64,000 nucleotides of DNA, from the NCBI GenBank assembly GCA_026014585.1, contig JAOZIA010000002.1, forward strand, positions 465,960 through 529,959, in the 5' to 3' direction. Of the stretch, positions 1-9,629 are shown one piece after another. Below the pieces are notes generated by a model, which was not told the origin of the DNA, did not search any database, and saw nothing but the letters and a program-made list of their open reading frames with translations. Positions within the stretch are counted from its first letter, which is position 1, and every line of letters starts with the position of its first letter. The translations under genes and the position numbers were made by a program. Source of the DNA: Candidatus Bathyarchaeota archaeon. Its GTDB lineage: Archaea; Thermoproteota; Bathyarchaeia; Bathyarchaeales; Bathycorpusculaceae.

Positions 1-770
1 GAAGAGATGATAATGTTAAAATTTAAAGGGTTATAGAAAAAGTTGAAGAAATTTCCGCCTGCATAAGTGGTTAAAGAGTAGGTGCCAACTATTGCGCAGA
101 TAACTCCCAAAATTACGCCAAGTAGCAGTATGCGTGTCCGTTTGACTTCAACCTCTTTAAGGAAGCTTCCCAACAGATAGTAACCTACCCAACCTGCAAA
201 AACAAACATCACTGGGGTTAAGTCAAAAGAAATGAATATTGTTAAAGACGGAATAATTGTGCCAATAAACGTTAACGCCAACAAGTACTTGAATTGATTG
301 CGATTCATGTTTTTTATTAATACTCGTAAAATAGGCGTTGCAAGATACAAGCCCACAAGCAAATACAAAAACCACAAATGATAATACGAACCAGCAAAAA
401 TCCCGTGCATAATTTCATTTGTTGAAGGAACTGTTCCAGCGACCTTAATACCCCAAACAAAATAGATTATGGTCCAGAAAACCAAAGCTAAACCTATGCG
501 GTTGAACCTTTTCTTAAAGAAAAACCGTATCGGTTCATCAGCTTTGCTTTTGTCAAGCAGTAACGCACCGCTTAACATGACAAGTAATGGGATGCCCATG
601 GCTCCAAAGGATGCATAAAAATTGCTGGTCCACCAGTTTGACATGACATCCGAAGTGACTGCTGCGGGTATAATGTATGGGAAGGCTGTGGCGTTAAGAA
701 AAATCACAAGTATTATAGCTACAACTCTGATTATGTCGACTGAAGTAACATCGTGGGTTATCTCTTCCAA
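1..770 (-). CDS. Acyltransferase 3-like integral membrane protein (C-terminus cut by window edge)
   Basis: About 256 residues are visible, with repeated hydrophobic segments and short basic loops, as in acyltransferase-3 (O-acyltransferase) membrane proteins that modify sugars or lipids. The N-terminal segment (IIRVVAIILVIFLNA) matches the family's first helix, but the position usually held by a conserved His is Asn here, so catalysis is uncertain. I chose the TTG at 770 because an in-frame TAG lies just upstream and GAGG sits at Shine-Dalgarno distance; a nearby ATG is in another frame. The 3' end runs off the window. It is divergent from the CBS gene. Confidence 0.6.
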   Translation of the reverse strand, partial: MEEITHDVTSVDIIRVVAIILVIFLNATAFPYIIPAAVTSDVMSNWWTSNFYASFGAMGIPLLVMLSGALLLDKSKADEPIRFFFKKRFNRIGLALVFWTIIYFVWGIKVAGTVPSTNEIMHGIFAGSYYHLWFLYLLVGLYLATPILRVLIKNMNRNQFKYLLALTFIGTIIPSLTIFISFDLTPVMFVFAGWVGYYLLGSFLKEVEVKRTRILLLGVILGVICAIVGTYSLTTYAGGNFFNFFYNPLNFNIIIS

Positions 771-870
771 TTTTTTCCTCTAACATTTGTTTGTATCGAT
801 TTGCTTTTAAAGTTGGCGATAAAACTACAGGCTACTCAGTGTTTACTTGGTCCTTAAAGGTCAAGGAAGC

Positions 871-881
871 TTTTTATTTTA
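871..881 (+). promoter_or_regulatory. TATA-like box for the CBS-domain gene
   Basis: An AT-rich tttttatttt element lies 22-32 nt before the ATG at 903. At normal archaeal TATA-to-start spacing, transcription would begin at or within a few bases of the ATG, so the mRNA may be leaderless. No Shine-Dalgarno sequence is seen. Inferred from position and composition only. Confidence 0.4.
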
Positions 882-902
882 ATGAATTCTTCATAAAACT
901 TT

Positions 903-1337
903 ATGGCATCTGTTAAAGACATAATGACCAAAGACGTGGTTAAAATTTCACCTGACAAAACAGTTCTTGAAGCAGCAGAAATTATGGATTCAAAAACGTT
1001 AGGTTGCTTAATAATCACCCAAAACGATGAACCAGTTGGAATAGTTACGGAAAGGGACATCGTGCGTAGAATCGTCGCCAAAAAACTGCCATACACGGTA
1101 CAGGTTTCAGAAATAATGAGTAAAAACCTTGTCGTTGCCGAACAAGACTCTTCACTAAAAGAAGCAGCACGGCTTATGTCAAGTCATAAAATCAGGCGAT
1201 TACCCGTGGTTAAAGAAGGCAAACTAGTTGGCATCGTTGTTGCTTCAGATTTTGTACGTAACGCGGGAAAGAAAAGCACCACCGAAGAAATCCTTGAGGC
1301 AATGGGGCGCTACTCATCAAATACAAGCCCAATATAA
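903..1337 (+). CDS. CBS-domain pair protein
   Basis: A 144-residue protein made almost entirely of two CBS repeats, roughly residues 5-60 and 70-125. Each begins with the usual (V)xDIM / VSEIM segment and contains a GIVTERDIVRR or GIVVASDFVR motif. CBS pairs usually bind adenosine nucleotides and act as energy or ligand sensors, alone or fused to an effector; no effector domain is present here, so the target is unknown. The ATG at 903 follows a TATA-like element at leaderless spacing. The next gene starts 9 bp downstream, suggesting co-transcription. Confidence 0.85.
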   Translation: MASVKDIMTKDVVKISPDKTVLEAAEIMDSKTLGCLIITQNDEPVGIVTERDIVRRIVAKKLPYTVQVSEIMSKNLVVAEQDSSLKEAARLMSSHKIRRLPVVKEGKLVGIVVASDFVRNAGKKSTTEEILEAMGRYSSNTSPI

Positions 1338-1346
1338 GCCCTTGAC

Positions 1347-1925
1347 GTGATTGCTTTGCCGCCAATACGTGTTTATCTTGCTGGACCCGAAGTTTTCCTA
1401 ACCAACGCCAAAGAAGCGGGCGAGCAGAAAAAGGCGTTATGCCGCAAATACGGGTTTGAAGGCGCTTACCCATTGGATGGCGAAGTAGACCCAGCGGGTA
1501 AAACAGCCAGAGAATTAGGCTTATATATTAGTCAAGTAAATGAGCAACTAATCAAAAGTTGCCAAATCCTAATTGCGAATCTTACGCCGTTTAGGGGGAT
1601 TAGTGCGGATGTTGGCACTGTTTTTGAGTTGGGGTTTGCTCACGGGTTAGGCTTGAAGGTTTATGCCTACACCAATGTTACCCTGCCGTTCACTGAACGC
1701 GCAGTAAACGCCCTCAAACAGGTTCACCGTAGCGAAGATGGTAAACTGCGGGACTCTTTGGGCATGTTTATTGAGGACGTTGAATTAACGGATAATTTGA
1801 TGATTGACGGTTGCATAAACGCTAACAGTAAACACCTTATTGTTGAACAGGCACCTGACGGGGAATTGTTTACATATCTTGGTGGTTTTGAAAAATGTTT
1901 AGTTGCTGCCCGGAAAAGGGTTTAG
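1347..1925 (+). CDS. Nucleoside 2-deoxyribosyltransferase family protein
   Basis: A 192-residue protein of the nucleoside 2-deoxyribosyltransferase fold. It has the N-terminal YLAGPEVF motif and a central ANLTPFRG...DVGTVFELGFAHGLG segment, which carries the Asp and Glu residues used in this family for glycosyl transfer or N-glycosidic hydrolysis. Members exchange bases on deoxynucleosides or hydrolyse deoxynucleoside monophosphates; the exact substrate cannot be read from sequence. The start is GTG at 1347, 9 bp after the CBS gene stop, so the two are probably co-transcribed. It ends with TAG. Confidence 0.8.
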   Translation: MIALPPIRVYLAGPEVFLTNAKEAGEQKKALCRKYGFEGAYPLDGEVDPAGKTARELGLYISQVNEQLIKSCQILIANLTPFRGISADVGTVFELGFAHGLGLKVYAYTNVTLPFTERAVNALKQVHRSEDGKLRDSLGMFIEDVELTDNLMIDGCINANSKHLIVEQAPDGELFTYLGGFEKCLVAARKRV

Positions 1926-2011
1926 CTAAATAATGTAAAGGTATTTTTGCATGCTTTTTCTCTTTTTGGGTTCCTGCGGGTTTTTTAGTCAGAATGCGAA
2001 ATTAACTTGGG

Positions 2012-2473
2012 TTGCTATCTGTGAACGCTGGAAAACCTGAAACTGCAAACTGTGAAAAAAAACATACCAGTATCGTTAGGGCACTGTGTCTCTCGTTGGG
2101 CATAGTTTGTATTGTTTTAGGCACCATAGGAATAGCGTTGCCAATTTTGCCGACCACACCGTTTCTTTTGGCTGCGTCTGCTTGTTTTTGCAAAAGCTCC
2201 GAACGCATGAACAATTGGCTGCTTAACAACAAATGGTTTGGTTCCTACATCCGAAACTACAAAGAAGGACATGGAATTCCAATGAAAACAAAAATTATCG
2301 CGTTAGCCGTGCTATGGATAACCATAGGTGTGTCAACTGTTTTCTTTTTAGGTCACATGCTGCCAGATTTTCTAGTGCTGCCAATGCAGTTAGTCATGGG
2401 AGCCGTGGCGGTTGGCGTAACCATTCATATTGCCAGGTTACCCACTTCAGAAAAAACAAAACCTAAAAAATAA
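2012..2473 (+). CDS. DUF454 (YbaN-like) small membrane protein
   Basis: A 153-residue protein. After a polar N-terminus of about 20 residues come a strong hydrophobic segment with GTIGIALPILPTTPF, a Cys-containing stretch ending in NNWLLNNKWFGSYIRNYKEG and further membrane helices. This order is typical of the DUF454/YbaN inner-membrane family, whose function is unknown. The start is TTG at 2012 or GTG at 2021; neither has a clear Shine-Dalgarno sequence. It is convergent with the isocitrate dehydrogenase gene, 8 bp apart. Confidence 0.8.
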   Translation: MLSVNAGKPETANCEKKHTSIVRALCLSLGIVCIVLGTIGIALPILPTTPFLLAASACFCKSSERMNNWLLNNKWFGSYIRNYKEGHGIPMKTKIIALAVLWITIGVSTVFFLGHMLPDFLVLPMQLVMGAVAVGVTIHIARLPTSEKTKPKK

Positions 2474-2481
2474 AATGAAGA

Positions 2482-3699
2482 TTATTCAAAGTTCTTTTTG
2501 AGGTTCTTTGCAAGCTCAGCGATAAACTCTTCAGTGTCAACCTGCCGGTTTTTGGAGTCAGGGGTTGCAACCCGCAGTAAATCGCCAGTCATAACACCGC
2601 TCTCAACAGTTACAATTGCTGCCTGCTCCAACTTATTAGCAAAATCAACCACTTCAGGTGTACCGTCCAGTTCACCGCGTTTCTTTAAGCCACCTGTCCA
2701 AGCAAAAATCAGCGCCATACTGTTACTTGAGGTCTTCTCGCCTTTCAGATACTTATAGTAGTGACGCTGAACAGTTCCGTGAGATGCCTCAAACTCATAA
2801 TATCCTTCAGGACTGACCAGCACTGAAGTCATCATTGCTAAGCTGCCATAGGCTGAGCCCAGCATGTCACTCATTACGTCACCGTCATAATTTTTGCATG
2901 CCCAAAGCAAGCCGCCTTCAGTTTTCATTATTCGGGCAACGGTGTCATCGATTAGTGTGAAGTTGTAGATTAAGCCTGCAGCCTCGAATTTTTCTTTCCA
3001 GTTAACCTGATACTCTGCCTCGAAGACTTTTTTGAATTCTCCATCGTAAGTTTTAGATATAGTGTCTTTAGCGCCAAACCACACATCCAACTTCTGGTCA
3101 TATGCGTAGGTGAAACATGCTTTAGCGAAACTTGCTATTGACTTGTCGGTGTTGTGGATGCCTTGAATGATTCCGGAACCCTTGAAGTCATGGATTGTTC
3201 CACGCCAAAGTTCCTTGCCGGCGCTGTTTGTGAAAACCATCTCGGCTTTTCCAGCTTCGGGCACGCGGTATTCAAGGTTTTTGTATATGTCGCCGTAGGC
3301 GTGTCTGCCGATGTGGATGGGTTTTTTCCAGGCTCTGACTGCGGGCGGCACGTTTTTGACTATGATTGGTGCTCGAAAAACGGTTCCGTCTAAGGCTGCT
3401 CTTATGGTTCCGTTTGGGCTATTCCATTCCTTTTTGAGGTTGTATTCTTTGATACGTTCCTTGTTGGGGGTGATGGTTGCGCATTTTACGCCGACGCCAT
3501 ATTTTTTGATGGCTTCTGCCGCGTCAAGGGTGACTTGGTCGTTGGTGTCGTCCCTGTTTTTCAGGTGCAAGTCATAGTAGTCAAGTTTCATGTCCAGATA
3601 GGGCAGTAGAAGCTGGTCTTTGACCATTTTCCACATTACCCGTGTCATTTCGTCGCCGTCAAGCTCAACAATGGGGGTTTTAACAATTATTTTATTCAT
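2482..3699 (-). CDS. icd: NADP-type isocitrate dehydrogenase, eukaryote-like (type II)
   Basis: A 405-residue enzyme of oxidative decarboxylation of isocitrate to 2-oxoglutarate. It resembles eukaryotic-type homodimeric IDH rather than the E. coli-like type: it has GDEMTR near the N-terminus, [14 protein letters not shown] and [10 protein letters not shown] segments, SPNGTIR, GRHAYGD and an [11 protein letters not shown] segment whose Arg-His pair matches NADP binding. I chose ATG at 3699 because GGAGG lies just upstream inside the end of the aconitase gene; a longer reading would overlap aconitase. The aconitase stop is one base away, so the pair is translationally coupled. Confidence 0.92.
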   Translation of the reverse strand: MNKIIVKTPIVELDGDEMTRVMWKMVKDQLLLPYLDMKLDYYDLHLKNRDDTNDQVTLDAAEAIKKYGVGVKCATITPNKERIKEYNLKKEWNSPNGTIRAALDGTVFRAPIIVKNVPPAVRAWKKPIHIGRHAYGDIYKNLEYRVPEAGKAEMVFTNSAGKELWRGTIHDFKGSGIIQGIHNTDKSIASFAKACFTYAYDQKLDVWFGAKDTISKTYDGEFKKVFEAEYQVNWKEKFEAAGLIYNFTLIDDTVARIMKTEGGLLWACKNYDGDVMSDMLGSAYGSLAMMTSVLVSPEGYYEFEASHGTVQRHYYKYLKGEKTSSNSMALIFAWTGGLKKRGELDGTPEVVDFANKLEQAAIVTVESGVMTGDLLRVATPDSKNRQVDTEEFIAELAKNLKKNFE

Positions 3700-3700
3700 T

Positions 3701-5647
3701 CTATTTTCCTCCACTTGCCTTAACCGTGTAAGGCAGTAATCCGCCTTCGAAGAGGATACTTTTTTGTCTCTGCGAAAGGTTGTATATAAGCTCAATTTCC
3801 AAATTTTTGGTTTTATCCACCAGAATTACTGCTTCATTATTCTGCAGTTTCTCTTTGAGGTTTGGAACCTCTATTTCGTCACCCTGAGATATCTTGTCAT
3901 AGTCTGCCATGTCCTTGAAACTGAAGGGGATGATGCCAAAGTTGACCAAGTTTGCGGCGTGAATGCGTTCAATCGATTTAGCAATGACTGCTTTTACATC
4001 CAGATACATTGGACAAAGCGCTGCATGCTCTCTTGAGCTACCCTGTCCATAAGACTCACCCGCAACAACCACTGTAGCTAAGCCTTTTGCTTTGGCGTCA
4101 AGAGCCCGAGCAGGGAAGGCTTTGTCAACTGGTTCAAACACGTACTTTGAGTACTCGGGAACATTACTACGGTATTTGAGGCGAGCACCTGCGGGCATTA
4201 TGTGGTCGGTTGTGATTTTATCGCCAACTTTGATGTCCACTACACCTTTAAGTTCAGGAGCCATCGGGGTGTTGACTGGTGGAGCACCAATATTGGGACC
4301 TCTTGCTATTGTTACTGTGCTGTCAGCGTTTTTGGGGAAAATAAACATGGAATCATCAATGAAGAATTGGCTGGGCATGTCAACTTTGGGGTATAGCATG
4401 CTAAATGTTCGGGGGTCAGTGACTTTGCCTGTGACTGCGGAAACCGCTGCTACTTCGGGGCTAACCAAGTAAACTTGAGCGTCTGCGGTGCCGCTTCTGC
4501 CCTCAAAGTTTCGGTTACTGGTTCTTAGCGAAACGCCAGCGGACTTGGGGCTTTGACTGTTACCAATGCAAAATCCACATGCCGATTCTAGCAATCGGGC
4601 ACCTGAATCCAGCAAATCACTAATGTAGCCATCTCTGGTTGCCATCTGAAGCACCTGTCTTGAGCCGGGAGCAACACCGAAAGAGACGTCAGGGTGTACT
4701 TTTTTGCCTTTCATTATTTTTGCTGCAGTTGCTATTTCCTTATAGGAGGAGTTGGTACAGGAGCCCAGCATGACTTGGTCGACTTTGAGGTCTTTTAATT
4801 GGCTGATTTTTATGATGTTACCTGGGCTATGGGGTGCCGCGGCTAAGGGTTCAATTTTGCTAAGGTCAAGCTCAACCACTCTGTCGTATTCTGCGTCATC
4901 ATCTGCTTTGAGTTCAACCCAGTCGGCTTCTCTGCCCTGTGCTTTTAGGAACTTTAGGGTTTGCTCATCAGAGGGAAAAATACTTGTGGTTACACCCATT
5001 TCCGCACCCATATTTGTGATTGTGGCTCTTTCGGGCACACTAAGATTTTGAACGCCTGGACCAGCATACTCCATGACTACACCCACGTTTCCTTTTACGG
5101 AGAAAATCTCCAGCATTTTAAGGACAACATCTTTAGCGCTGACCCATGACTGCAGGTTGCCTGTGAGGTTGATTTTGTAAACTTTTGGGCATACAAGATA
5201 GAATTCGCCGCCGCCCATTGCAACAGCAACATCTAAGCCTCCTGCTCCAATAGCTATCATGCCTATACCGCCGCCTGTAGGTGTGTGGCTGTCGCTGCCC
5301 AGCAAAGTTTTGCCAGGTTTACCAAATCGTTCAAGATGGACTTGGTGACAGATTCCGTTTCCTGCTTTGGAGTAGATTATGCCATATTTTGCGGCGACTG
5401 TTTGCAGGTACTTGTGGTCGTCCGCGTTTTCAAAGCCGACTTGGATGGTATTGTGGTCGACGTAGCTTACGGAAAGCTCGGTTTTTACCTGTTTTAGTCC
5501 CATTGCTTCAAACTGTAGATATGCCATGGTTCCTGTGGCGTCTTGGGTGAGGGTTTGGTCGATTCGTATGCCGATTTCTCGCCCCGCTACGTATTCGCCT
5601 ACGACTAAGTGATTTTCAATTATTTTTTGAGTGAGGGATTTGCCCAA
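3701..5647 (-). CDS. Aconitate hydratase
   Basis: A 648-residue single-chain aconitase converting citrate to isocitrate with a [4Fe-4S] cluster. Three cluster-ligand Cys are visible: one in LGSCTNSS (about residue 297) and two in ACGFCIGNS (about 357 and 360). [12 protein letters not shown] and a C-terminal swivelling domain with [11 protein letters not shown] are also present. The reading frame is open to a TTG at 5695, but a Shine-Dalgarno sequence (AAGGAG) precedes the TTG at 5647, which also starts where the family usually begins (GKSLTQKI). It is first gene of the acn-icd pair, supplying 2-oxoglutarate. Confidence 0.92.
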   Translation of the reverse strand: MGKSLTQKIIENHLVVGEYVAGREIGIRIDQTLTQDATGTMAYLQFEAMGLKQVKTELSVSYVDHNTIQVGFENADDHKYLQTVAAKYGIIYSKAGNGICHQVHLERFGKPGKTLLGSDSHTPTGGGIGMIAIGAGGLDVAVAMGGGEFYLVCPKVYKINLTGNLQSWVSAKDVVLKMLEIFSVKGNVGVVMEYAGPGVQNLSVPERATITNMGAEMGVTTSIFPSDEQTLKFLKAQGREADWVELKADDDAEYDRVVELDLSKIEPLAAAPHSPGNIIKISQLKDLKVDQVMLGSCTNSSYKEIATAAKIMKGKKVHPDVSFGVAPGSRQVLQMATRDGYISDLLDSGARLLESACGFCIGNSQSPKSAGVSLRTSNRNFEGRSGTADAQVYLVSPEVAAVSAVTGKVTDPRTFSMLYPKVDMPSQFFIDDSMFIFPKNADSTVTIARGPNIGAPPVNTPMAPELKGVVDIKVGDKITTDHIMPAGARLKYRSNVPEYSKYVFEPVDKAFPARALDAKAKGLATVVVAGESYGQGSSREHAALCPMYLDVKAVIAKSIERIHAANLVNFGIIPFSFKDMADYDKISQGDEIEVPNLKEKLQNNEAVILVDKTKNLEIELIYNLSQRQKSILFEGGLLPYTVKASGGK

Positions 5648-5817
5648 TGATTGTCTCTCCTTACAAGCTCGCGTTTCTATGAGGGTATATGTCAATTAAG
5701 CGTTACAGAAATGCTTTTTTATATTCTTTAAGCAATCTGCACTCTGTTTTGGTTGTATGAGCGATTAGGTATCAAATATAATAAGGAAACAGGTATTGGT
5801 AAGCTGATGGGTCAATT

Positions 5818-6762
5818 ATGCGTTGGTCTTCCCAGAAAAAACGAAACGTCCTCATTTTAGGCATAATAGTGCTTATTGCCTTGAACCTTTACACTTTCGT
5901 GGTTGCTTACCCTGAAACCTACACGCCCTCCTCAGGAATCTCCAACGGACCAATACTGGCAAAAGATTTCTCAGCATACTACATCGGGTCCTGGAAACTT
6001 TGGAATGACCCCGCGCAAATATACAACATGAACTCTTCAGCGCCACAGCAACCCGCCATTTTGCCGTATCCTCAAGGCTACAAGTACCTGCCATCATTTC
6101 TTGTTTTGACTTCTCCGTTGCTTTTGCTGGATTATCAGGATGCGCTTTTGGCTTTTGATATTGTGCAGTTTCTGTTTTTGCCCTTCATTGCCTTCTTCAT
6201 TTACAAACTCATGAACAACAAGCCACTTGCCTTAACCTTCATAGTGTTGCTTGTCGCGTTGCTTTTGCCGTTTCCCACCGAGAACTGGGGAGCCTCACCG
6301 AGTTATTATTGGCAGTGGGGTGAGGGTCAAGCCAAAGTTGCAGTTCTTTTTTTGTTAACACTTAGTTTCTATCTTGGGAGTAAAGGAAAAACTGTTTTGT
6401 CAGGTATTGTTTTTGCTTTGGGATTTTTTGACCCAAGATTTGGACTATTAGCTATTCCTCTATTCTTGTTGTTTAATCGTGCAAACCTTAAAACTGCAAT
6501 CGTGTCTACTGTTGCCGCTTTGGCTGTTTCTAATATGATGCTACTTTATCCTCCAATGGGATACGGCTTCTTAAGCATGGTTTTCTTCAGGGGAGTTCCA
6601 ACACCAGTTTACTATTACGCCTACATTCCCCTGCTCACTTTGCTGGCGCTAATGCTGATTAACCTTAAGGAGTTGGTTGCATTGTTTGATTACAAAGAAA
6701 TCTTTGCCAAATTCACAGGAAAGCAAAAACAAGAAGCAAAGAAATCATTGGTGAAAAATTAA
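5818..6762 (+). CDS. GT87-like multi-pass membrane protein (putative polyprenyl-phosphate-sugar glycosyltransferase)
   Basis: A 314-residue polytopic membrane protein with about eight hydrophobic segments. After the first helix comes an extracytoplasmic loop with KDFSAYYIGSWKLW and IYN, then YPQGYKYLPSF. This acidic D-F-x-x-Y-Y loop followed by Y-x-Y-x-P is typical of GT87/DUF2029 GT-C glycosyltransferases that use lipid-linked sugars. The C-terminus is basic and cytoplasmic. It is shorter than usual GT87 enzymes (350-450 residues), so activity is uncertain. Start ATG at 5818 has only a weak upstream GATGGG. It stands alone between divergent neighbours. Confidence 0.6.
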   Translation: MRWSSQKKRNVLILGIIVLIALNLYTFVVAYPETYTPSSGISNGPILAKDFSAYYIGSWKLWNDPAQIYNMNSSAPQQPAILPYPQGYKYLPSFLVLTSPLLLLDYQDALLAFDIVQFLFLPFIAFFIYKLMNNKPLALTFIVLLVALLLPFPTENWGASPSYYWQWGEGQAKVAVLFLLTLSFYLGSKGKTVLSGIVFALGFFDPRFGLLAIPLFLLFNRANLKTAIVSTVAALAVSNMMLLYPPMGYGFLSMVFFRGVPTPVYYYAYIPLLTLLALMLINLKELVALFDYKEIFAKFTGKQKQEAKKSLVKN

Positions 6763-6813
6763 AATGTAGCTTTTGGAAAGGTTTGAGCGTAAGAAAAAGT
6801 AACAGGTGAGTTT

Positions 6814-7125
6814 TTAGCCCATCATTATGTTGTGGCTATGGCCTTCGCCTTCGTTTTCTTCACTGATATGGTGCATGACATGGAGGCCTAAGCCAGTTGC
6901 GGCGCCTGCAGCTAATCCGATGAGCAGATTGTTAAGCCAAGCGTATTGCCCAACTAATCCGATTACTACTAAGATGTCAAAGCCTAACGCGACTGCTAAA
7001 TAGCCAGCGCACCACATTTTAACGCTCATTCCACGGGGCTTGTTTATACCTATTCCGCCAAGCACACCCATCATTATCAAAAAACCAACTAATGCATAAA
7101 TCCAATCGTAACTCAAATTTTCCAC
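6814..7125 (-). CDS. Small membrane protein with His-rich C-terminus, unknown function
   Basis: A 103-residue protein with three or four predicted membrane helices (roughly residues 8-24, 35-55, 57-80) and a short acidic, His-rich tail (HVMHHISEENEGEGHSH). The tail could bind a metal, but no family is recognised. The frame opens at GTG 7125; a TTG three codons later (7116) is better spaced from the GGTGG upstream and may be the real start. It is divergent from the radical SAM gene. Confidence 0.6.
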   Translation of the reverse strand: MENLSYDWIYALVGFLIMMGVLGGIGINKPRGMSVKMWCAGYLAVALGFDILVVIGLVGQYAWLNNLLIGLAAGAATGLGLHVMHHISEENEGEGHSHNIMMG

Positions 7126-7275
7126 CTATTTAGTTGGCTATGTTCTTTTGTGGTCTTAAATAGTTATCTAATCGGCGCCTGCTTTTACCTTCAACACGTA
7201 CTTTTGCAAGTATTGTACCGTTACCTTTTTTACATTCACAACCCAAAACTTTTCAATTTAAGTGGTGGCTACATA

Positions 7276-9351
7276 TTGAACTTTGACCAAACACACTGTC
7301 ACAAGTGGGCGCTACTTCTTCTTGAGCGACAAAAAAAGCTGACACAAGCAACAGAAGCAATCAACAATCAAAACTTTGATGTTGCCCAGAAATTATTTAA
7401 CGAAATCTTCACTGGAGCATACGTTGGAAGAAATGTTGACCCGGGCATGGCAGGTTCGCTTCTTTATCACATGGCTATGATTACCAAGATGGAATCTGAA
7501 ACCCACGTGCTTCTAGAAGAGTTAAAGGTGAATCCGCCTGAAGTTTCTGAAAAACTAAACGAGTTCTACGACGCCTTTGTTTCAGATGCCACAGAACTCA
7601 TTCAACCGTTAGGCATCAGCGTTAACGCACAAGAAGCAGCCGCCAAACCAAAATTGACCACTGAACAAAAAATTGCGCTCTTTTCGGATTTATCGGCAGA
7701 TAATAAAAAAGTCAAAGCCATGCTAAAAACCAAAGACCTCAAAGCCACCAGCACTTTTAGTCAAATGTTTAAGGCTTGGGCAAGTCAAATTGTTCAGATG
7801 CGGCTTATTCAAGAATACGAAACCATCAAGGGCTTGCTGACTCTATCTGAACTCTCCAAATCACTGGGTTTCTCAACAGTTGAAGCGGCTATGGAACGTG
7901 TGCAGGACAAATTTGGGCAGGAAACAGTCAATATTGCTCTTGATGTTACGCTTAAGGTAGGGCTACGACGAGAAAAATTGCAGTCAGTCATGCTTAGCGA
8001 CCACTATATTAAATTCAAAATGGATGCAGGCAAACTGGATGGTGACATGACCTTTATGAACTGTCCCATTTACGGAAGCCACAAGTACGGACAAGAAAAA
8101 TATAACATAAAACCTGAGGTGTCCGCTCTTTTCTGTAAGCACTTCTGCTTTGCCCACGCAAAAGCTATGCTAAACACTGTGCTCCCATTCCCGTTTACGC
8201 TTTGGCAACCTAAAACAATGGCTAATGAAGGCAGCTGCGAGTTTTACCTCAAACTTGCCCATTCACCAACGGCGCAGCCAAATGAGCGATTTGTACCTTT
8301 AATCTTGTCTTGGAATGTTACCCGAGAGTGTAACATGAAATGCAGCCACTGCTACATCAACGCAACCGACAAAAAACTCCAAAATGAACTCACCACAGAA
8401 GAAGCAAAAAATCTCATCGAACAAATCGCAGAAGTCAGCCACCCACTGTTAATACTAAGCGGCGGCGAACCAATGTTACGAGCAGACATTTACGAGCTTA
8501 TTCGGTATGGAGCTTCTAAGGGGTTGAAGATGGGTCTGGGCAGCAACGGTATGTTAATTGATGATGCGGCAGCAGATAAGCTTAAGGAAGCAGGTATCGC
8601 AACGGTGTCCATTAGTATAGACTCAAACATTCCAGAGCAACATGATGAGTTTCGTGGCGTTCAGGGTTCATGGCAAAAAGCAGTTGATGCAATTGTTGCG
8701 CTCAGAAAACGGGGCGTACTTGTTCAGGTTAATACGACACTAACGCAGGAGAACTACAACCAAATCGATGATATCATGACTTTGTCAGAAAACTTGGGTG
8801 TAGAGAATTTTCATTTGTTCTTCCTTGTACCAACTGGTAGAGCAACAAAAATGTCAGATATCTCACCTGAAAAATATGAGCAAATGATAACTGAAACCTT
8901 TGCCAAAACGGCAAAACACAAGCTAAACGTTAAGCCATCGTGTGCTCCTCAGTTCATGCGAATTTCCAAAGATATGGGCTTGGACATGCGTCAATGGATT
9001 CGGGGCTGCGTTGCAGGAATGTATTACATTAGAATTTACCCCAACGGCGAAGTAACACCCTGTCCATACATGCCAGTAAAACTGGGTAACATCCGCGAAA
9101 AAAGTTTCAAAGACATCTGGTTCGGCTCGGAGATGCTCAAGGCTCTGCGGAACCCAGATTGCCTAAAAGGGAAATGTGGTGTGTGTGAGTTTAAGGAGAT
9201 CTGTGGTGGCTGCAGAGCACGTGCCTATGGGCTTTCAAGCGATTTTATTGATTACTGCGGCGACTTACATGAACCAACAGAATTAGCAGGCGACTATTTA
9301 GCTGAAGATCCATGGTGTGTTTACCAACCGAAAGCACAAAGGAAACCTTAG
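7276..9351 (+). CDS. Radical SAM/SPASM-type protein with a large N-terminal accessory domain
   Basis: A 691-residue protein. The C-terminal half has the radical SAM cluster motif CNMKCSHCY, the SGGEP motif and a SPASM-like Cys-rich end (CPYM, CLKGKCGVCEFKEICGGC, and a final C near the C-terminus), as in peptide-modifying and AhbD/NirJ-like enzymes. The N-terminal half is helical, followed by a Cys-containing block (CPIYGSHKYG, FCKHFCFAHA, GSCEFYL) that resembles ATC-hydrolase-like domains; this is tentative. The frame is open to 7150, but GGTGG at 7264-7268 precedes the TTG at 7276, and the region before it looks non-coding. No precursor peptide is seen nearby. Confidence 0.85.
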   Translation: MNFDQTHCHKWALLLLERQKKLTQATEAINNQNFDVAQKLFNEIFTGAYVGRNVDPGMAGSLLYHMAMITKMESETHVLLEELKVNPPEVSEKLNEFYDAFVSDATELIQPLGISVNAQEAAAKPKLTTEQKIALFSDLSADNKKVKAMLKTKDLKATSTFSQMFKAWASQIVQMRLIQEYETIKGLLTLSELSKSLGFSTVEAAMERVQDKFGQETVNIALDVTLKVGLRREKLQSVMLSDHYIKFKMDAGKLDGDMTFMNCPIYGSHKYGQEKYNIKPEVSALFCKHFCFAHAKAMLNTVLPFPFTLWQPKTMANEGSCEFYLKLAHSPTAQPNERFVPLILSWNVTRECNMKCSHCYINATDKKLQNELTTEEAKNLIEQIAEVSHPLLILSGGEPMLRADIYELIRYGASKGLKMGLGSNGMLIDDAAADKLKEAGIATVSISIDSNIPEQHDEFRGVQGSWQKAVDAIVALRKRGVLVQVNTTLTQENYNQIDDIMTLSENLGVENFHLFFLVPTGRATKMSDISPEKYEQMITETFAKTAKHKLNVKPSCAPQFMRISKDMGLDMRQWIRGCVAGMYYIRIYPNGEVTPCPYMPVKLGNIREKSFKDIWFGSEMLKALRNPDCLKGKCGVCEFKEICGGCRARAYGLSSDFIDYCGDLHEPTELAGDYLAEDPWCVYQPKAQRKP

Positions 9352-9412
9352 CTGACACTGGAAATTTGAGACAGAAACTATTTAAGCAAAAGCTTTCTTT
9401 GACAAAAGTTCA

Positions 9413-9595
9413 GTGTTAACAAAAATGGCTTTGGCAGCCCGTAAACCGCATCAGGCTGGACCGCCAAAACAGGAAACCGAGGCGAAAACACATGAGAAGA
9501 GTCCACCTTTACCCTTATTCAAGAAATGTTTTAGCGGTGTCCTTAAATGGTTTGTTAAAATGCCAAGCTACAAAAACTCCGTGGAACCACATTAA
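9413..9595 (+). CDS. Possible 60-residue leader ORF upstream of the Mg2+ transporter
   Basis: A short GTG-started frame (ATG available at codon 5) with a basic, proline-rich middle (AGPPKQ, SPPLPLF). It matches no family I know. A TATA-like tatttaag at about 9380 places transcription start shortly before it. Its TAA stop lies one base before a hairpin that buries the ribosome-binding site of the next gene, which suggests a leader role. It may equally be untranslated 5' UTR; no Shine-Dalgarno sequence is obvious. Confidence 0.3.
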   Translation: MLTKMALAARKPHQAGPPKQETEAKTHEKSPPLPLFKKCFSGVLKWFVKMPSYKNSVEPH

Positions 9596-9596
9596 A

Positions 9597-9629
9597 CCCC
9601 TCTTTGGTTTGCCTTTTGTTTAGGAGGGG
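9597..9629 (+). promoter_or_regulatory. Hairpin sequestering the Shine-Dalgarno sequence of the MgtE-like gene
   Basis: CCCCTCTT at 9597-9604 can pair with AGGAGGGG at 9622-9629 (eight pairs, one of them G-U), leaving a 17-nt loop. The 3' arm is the whole Shine-Dalgarno sequence of the ATG at 9635. The stop codon of the small upstream ORF (9593-9595) abuts the 5' arm, so a terminating ribosome would open the stem. The pairing is read directly; the regulatory role is inferred. Confidence 0.5.

Noticed and set aside
4092..4472. 126-codon frame antisense to the aconitase gene
   Set aside because: It lies wholly within a well-supported gene on the other strand and shows no domain; shadow frame.
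7150..7275. N-terminal extension of the radical SAM protein
   Set aside because: Hydrophobic, non-coding-like residues without Shine-Dalgarno; GGTGG places the start at TTG 7276.
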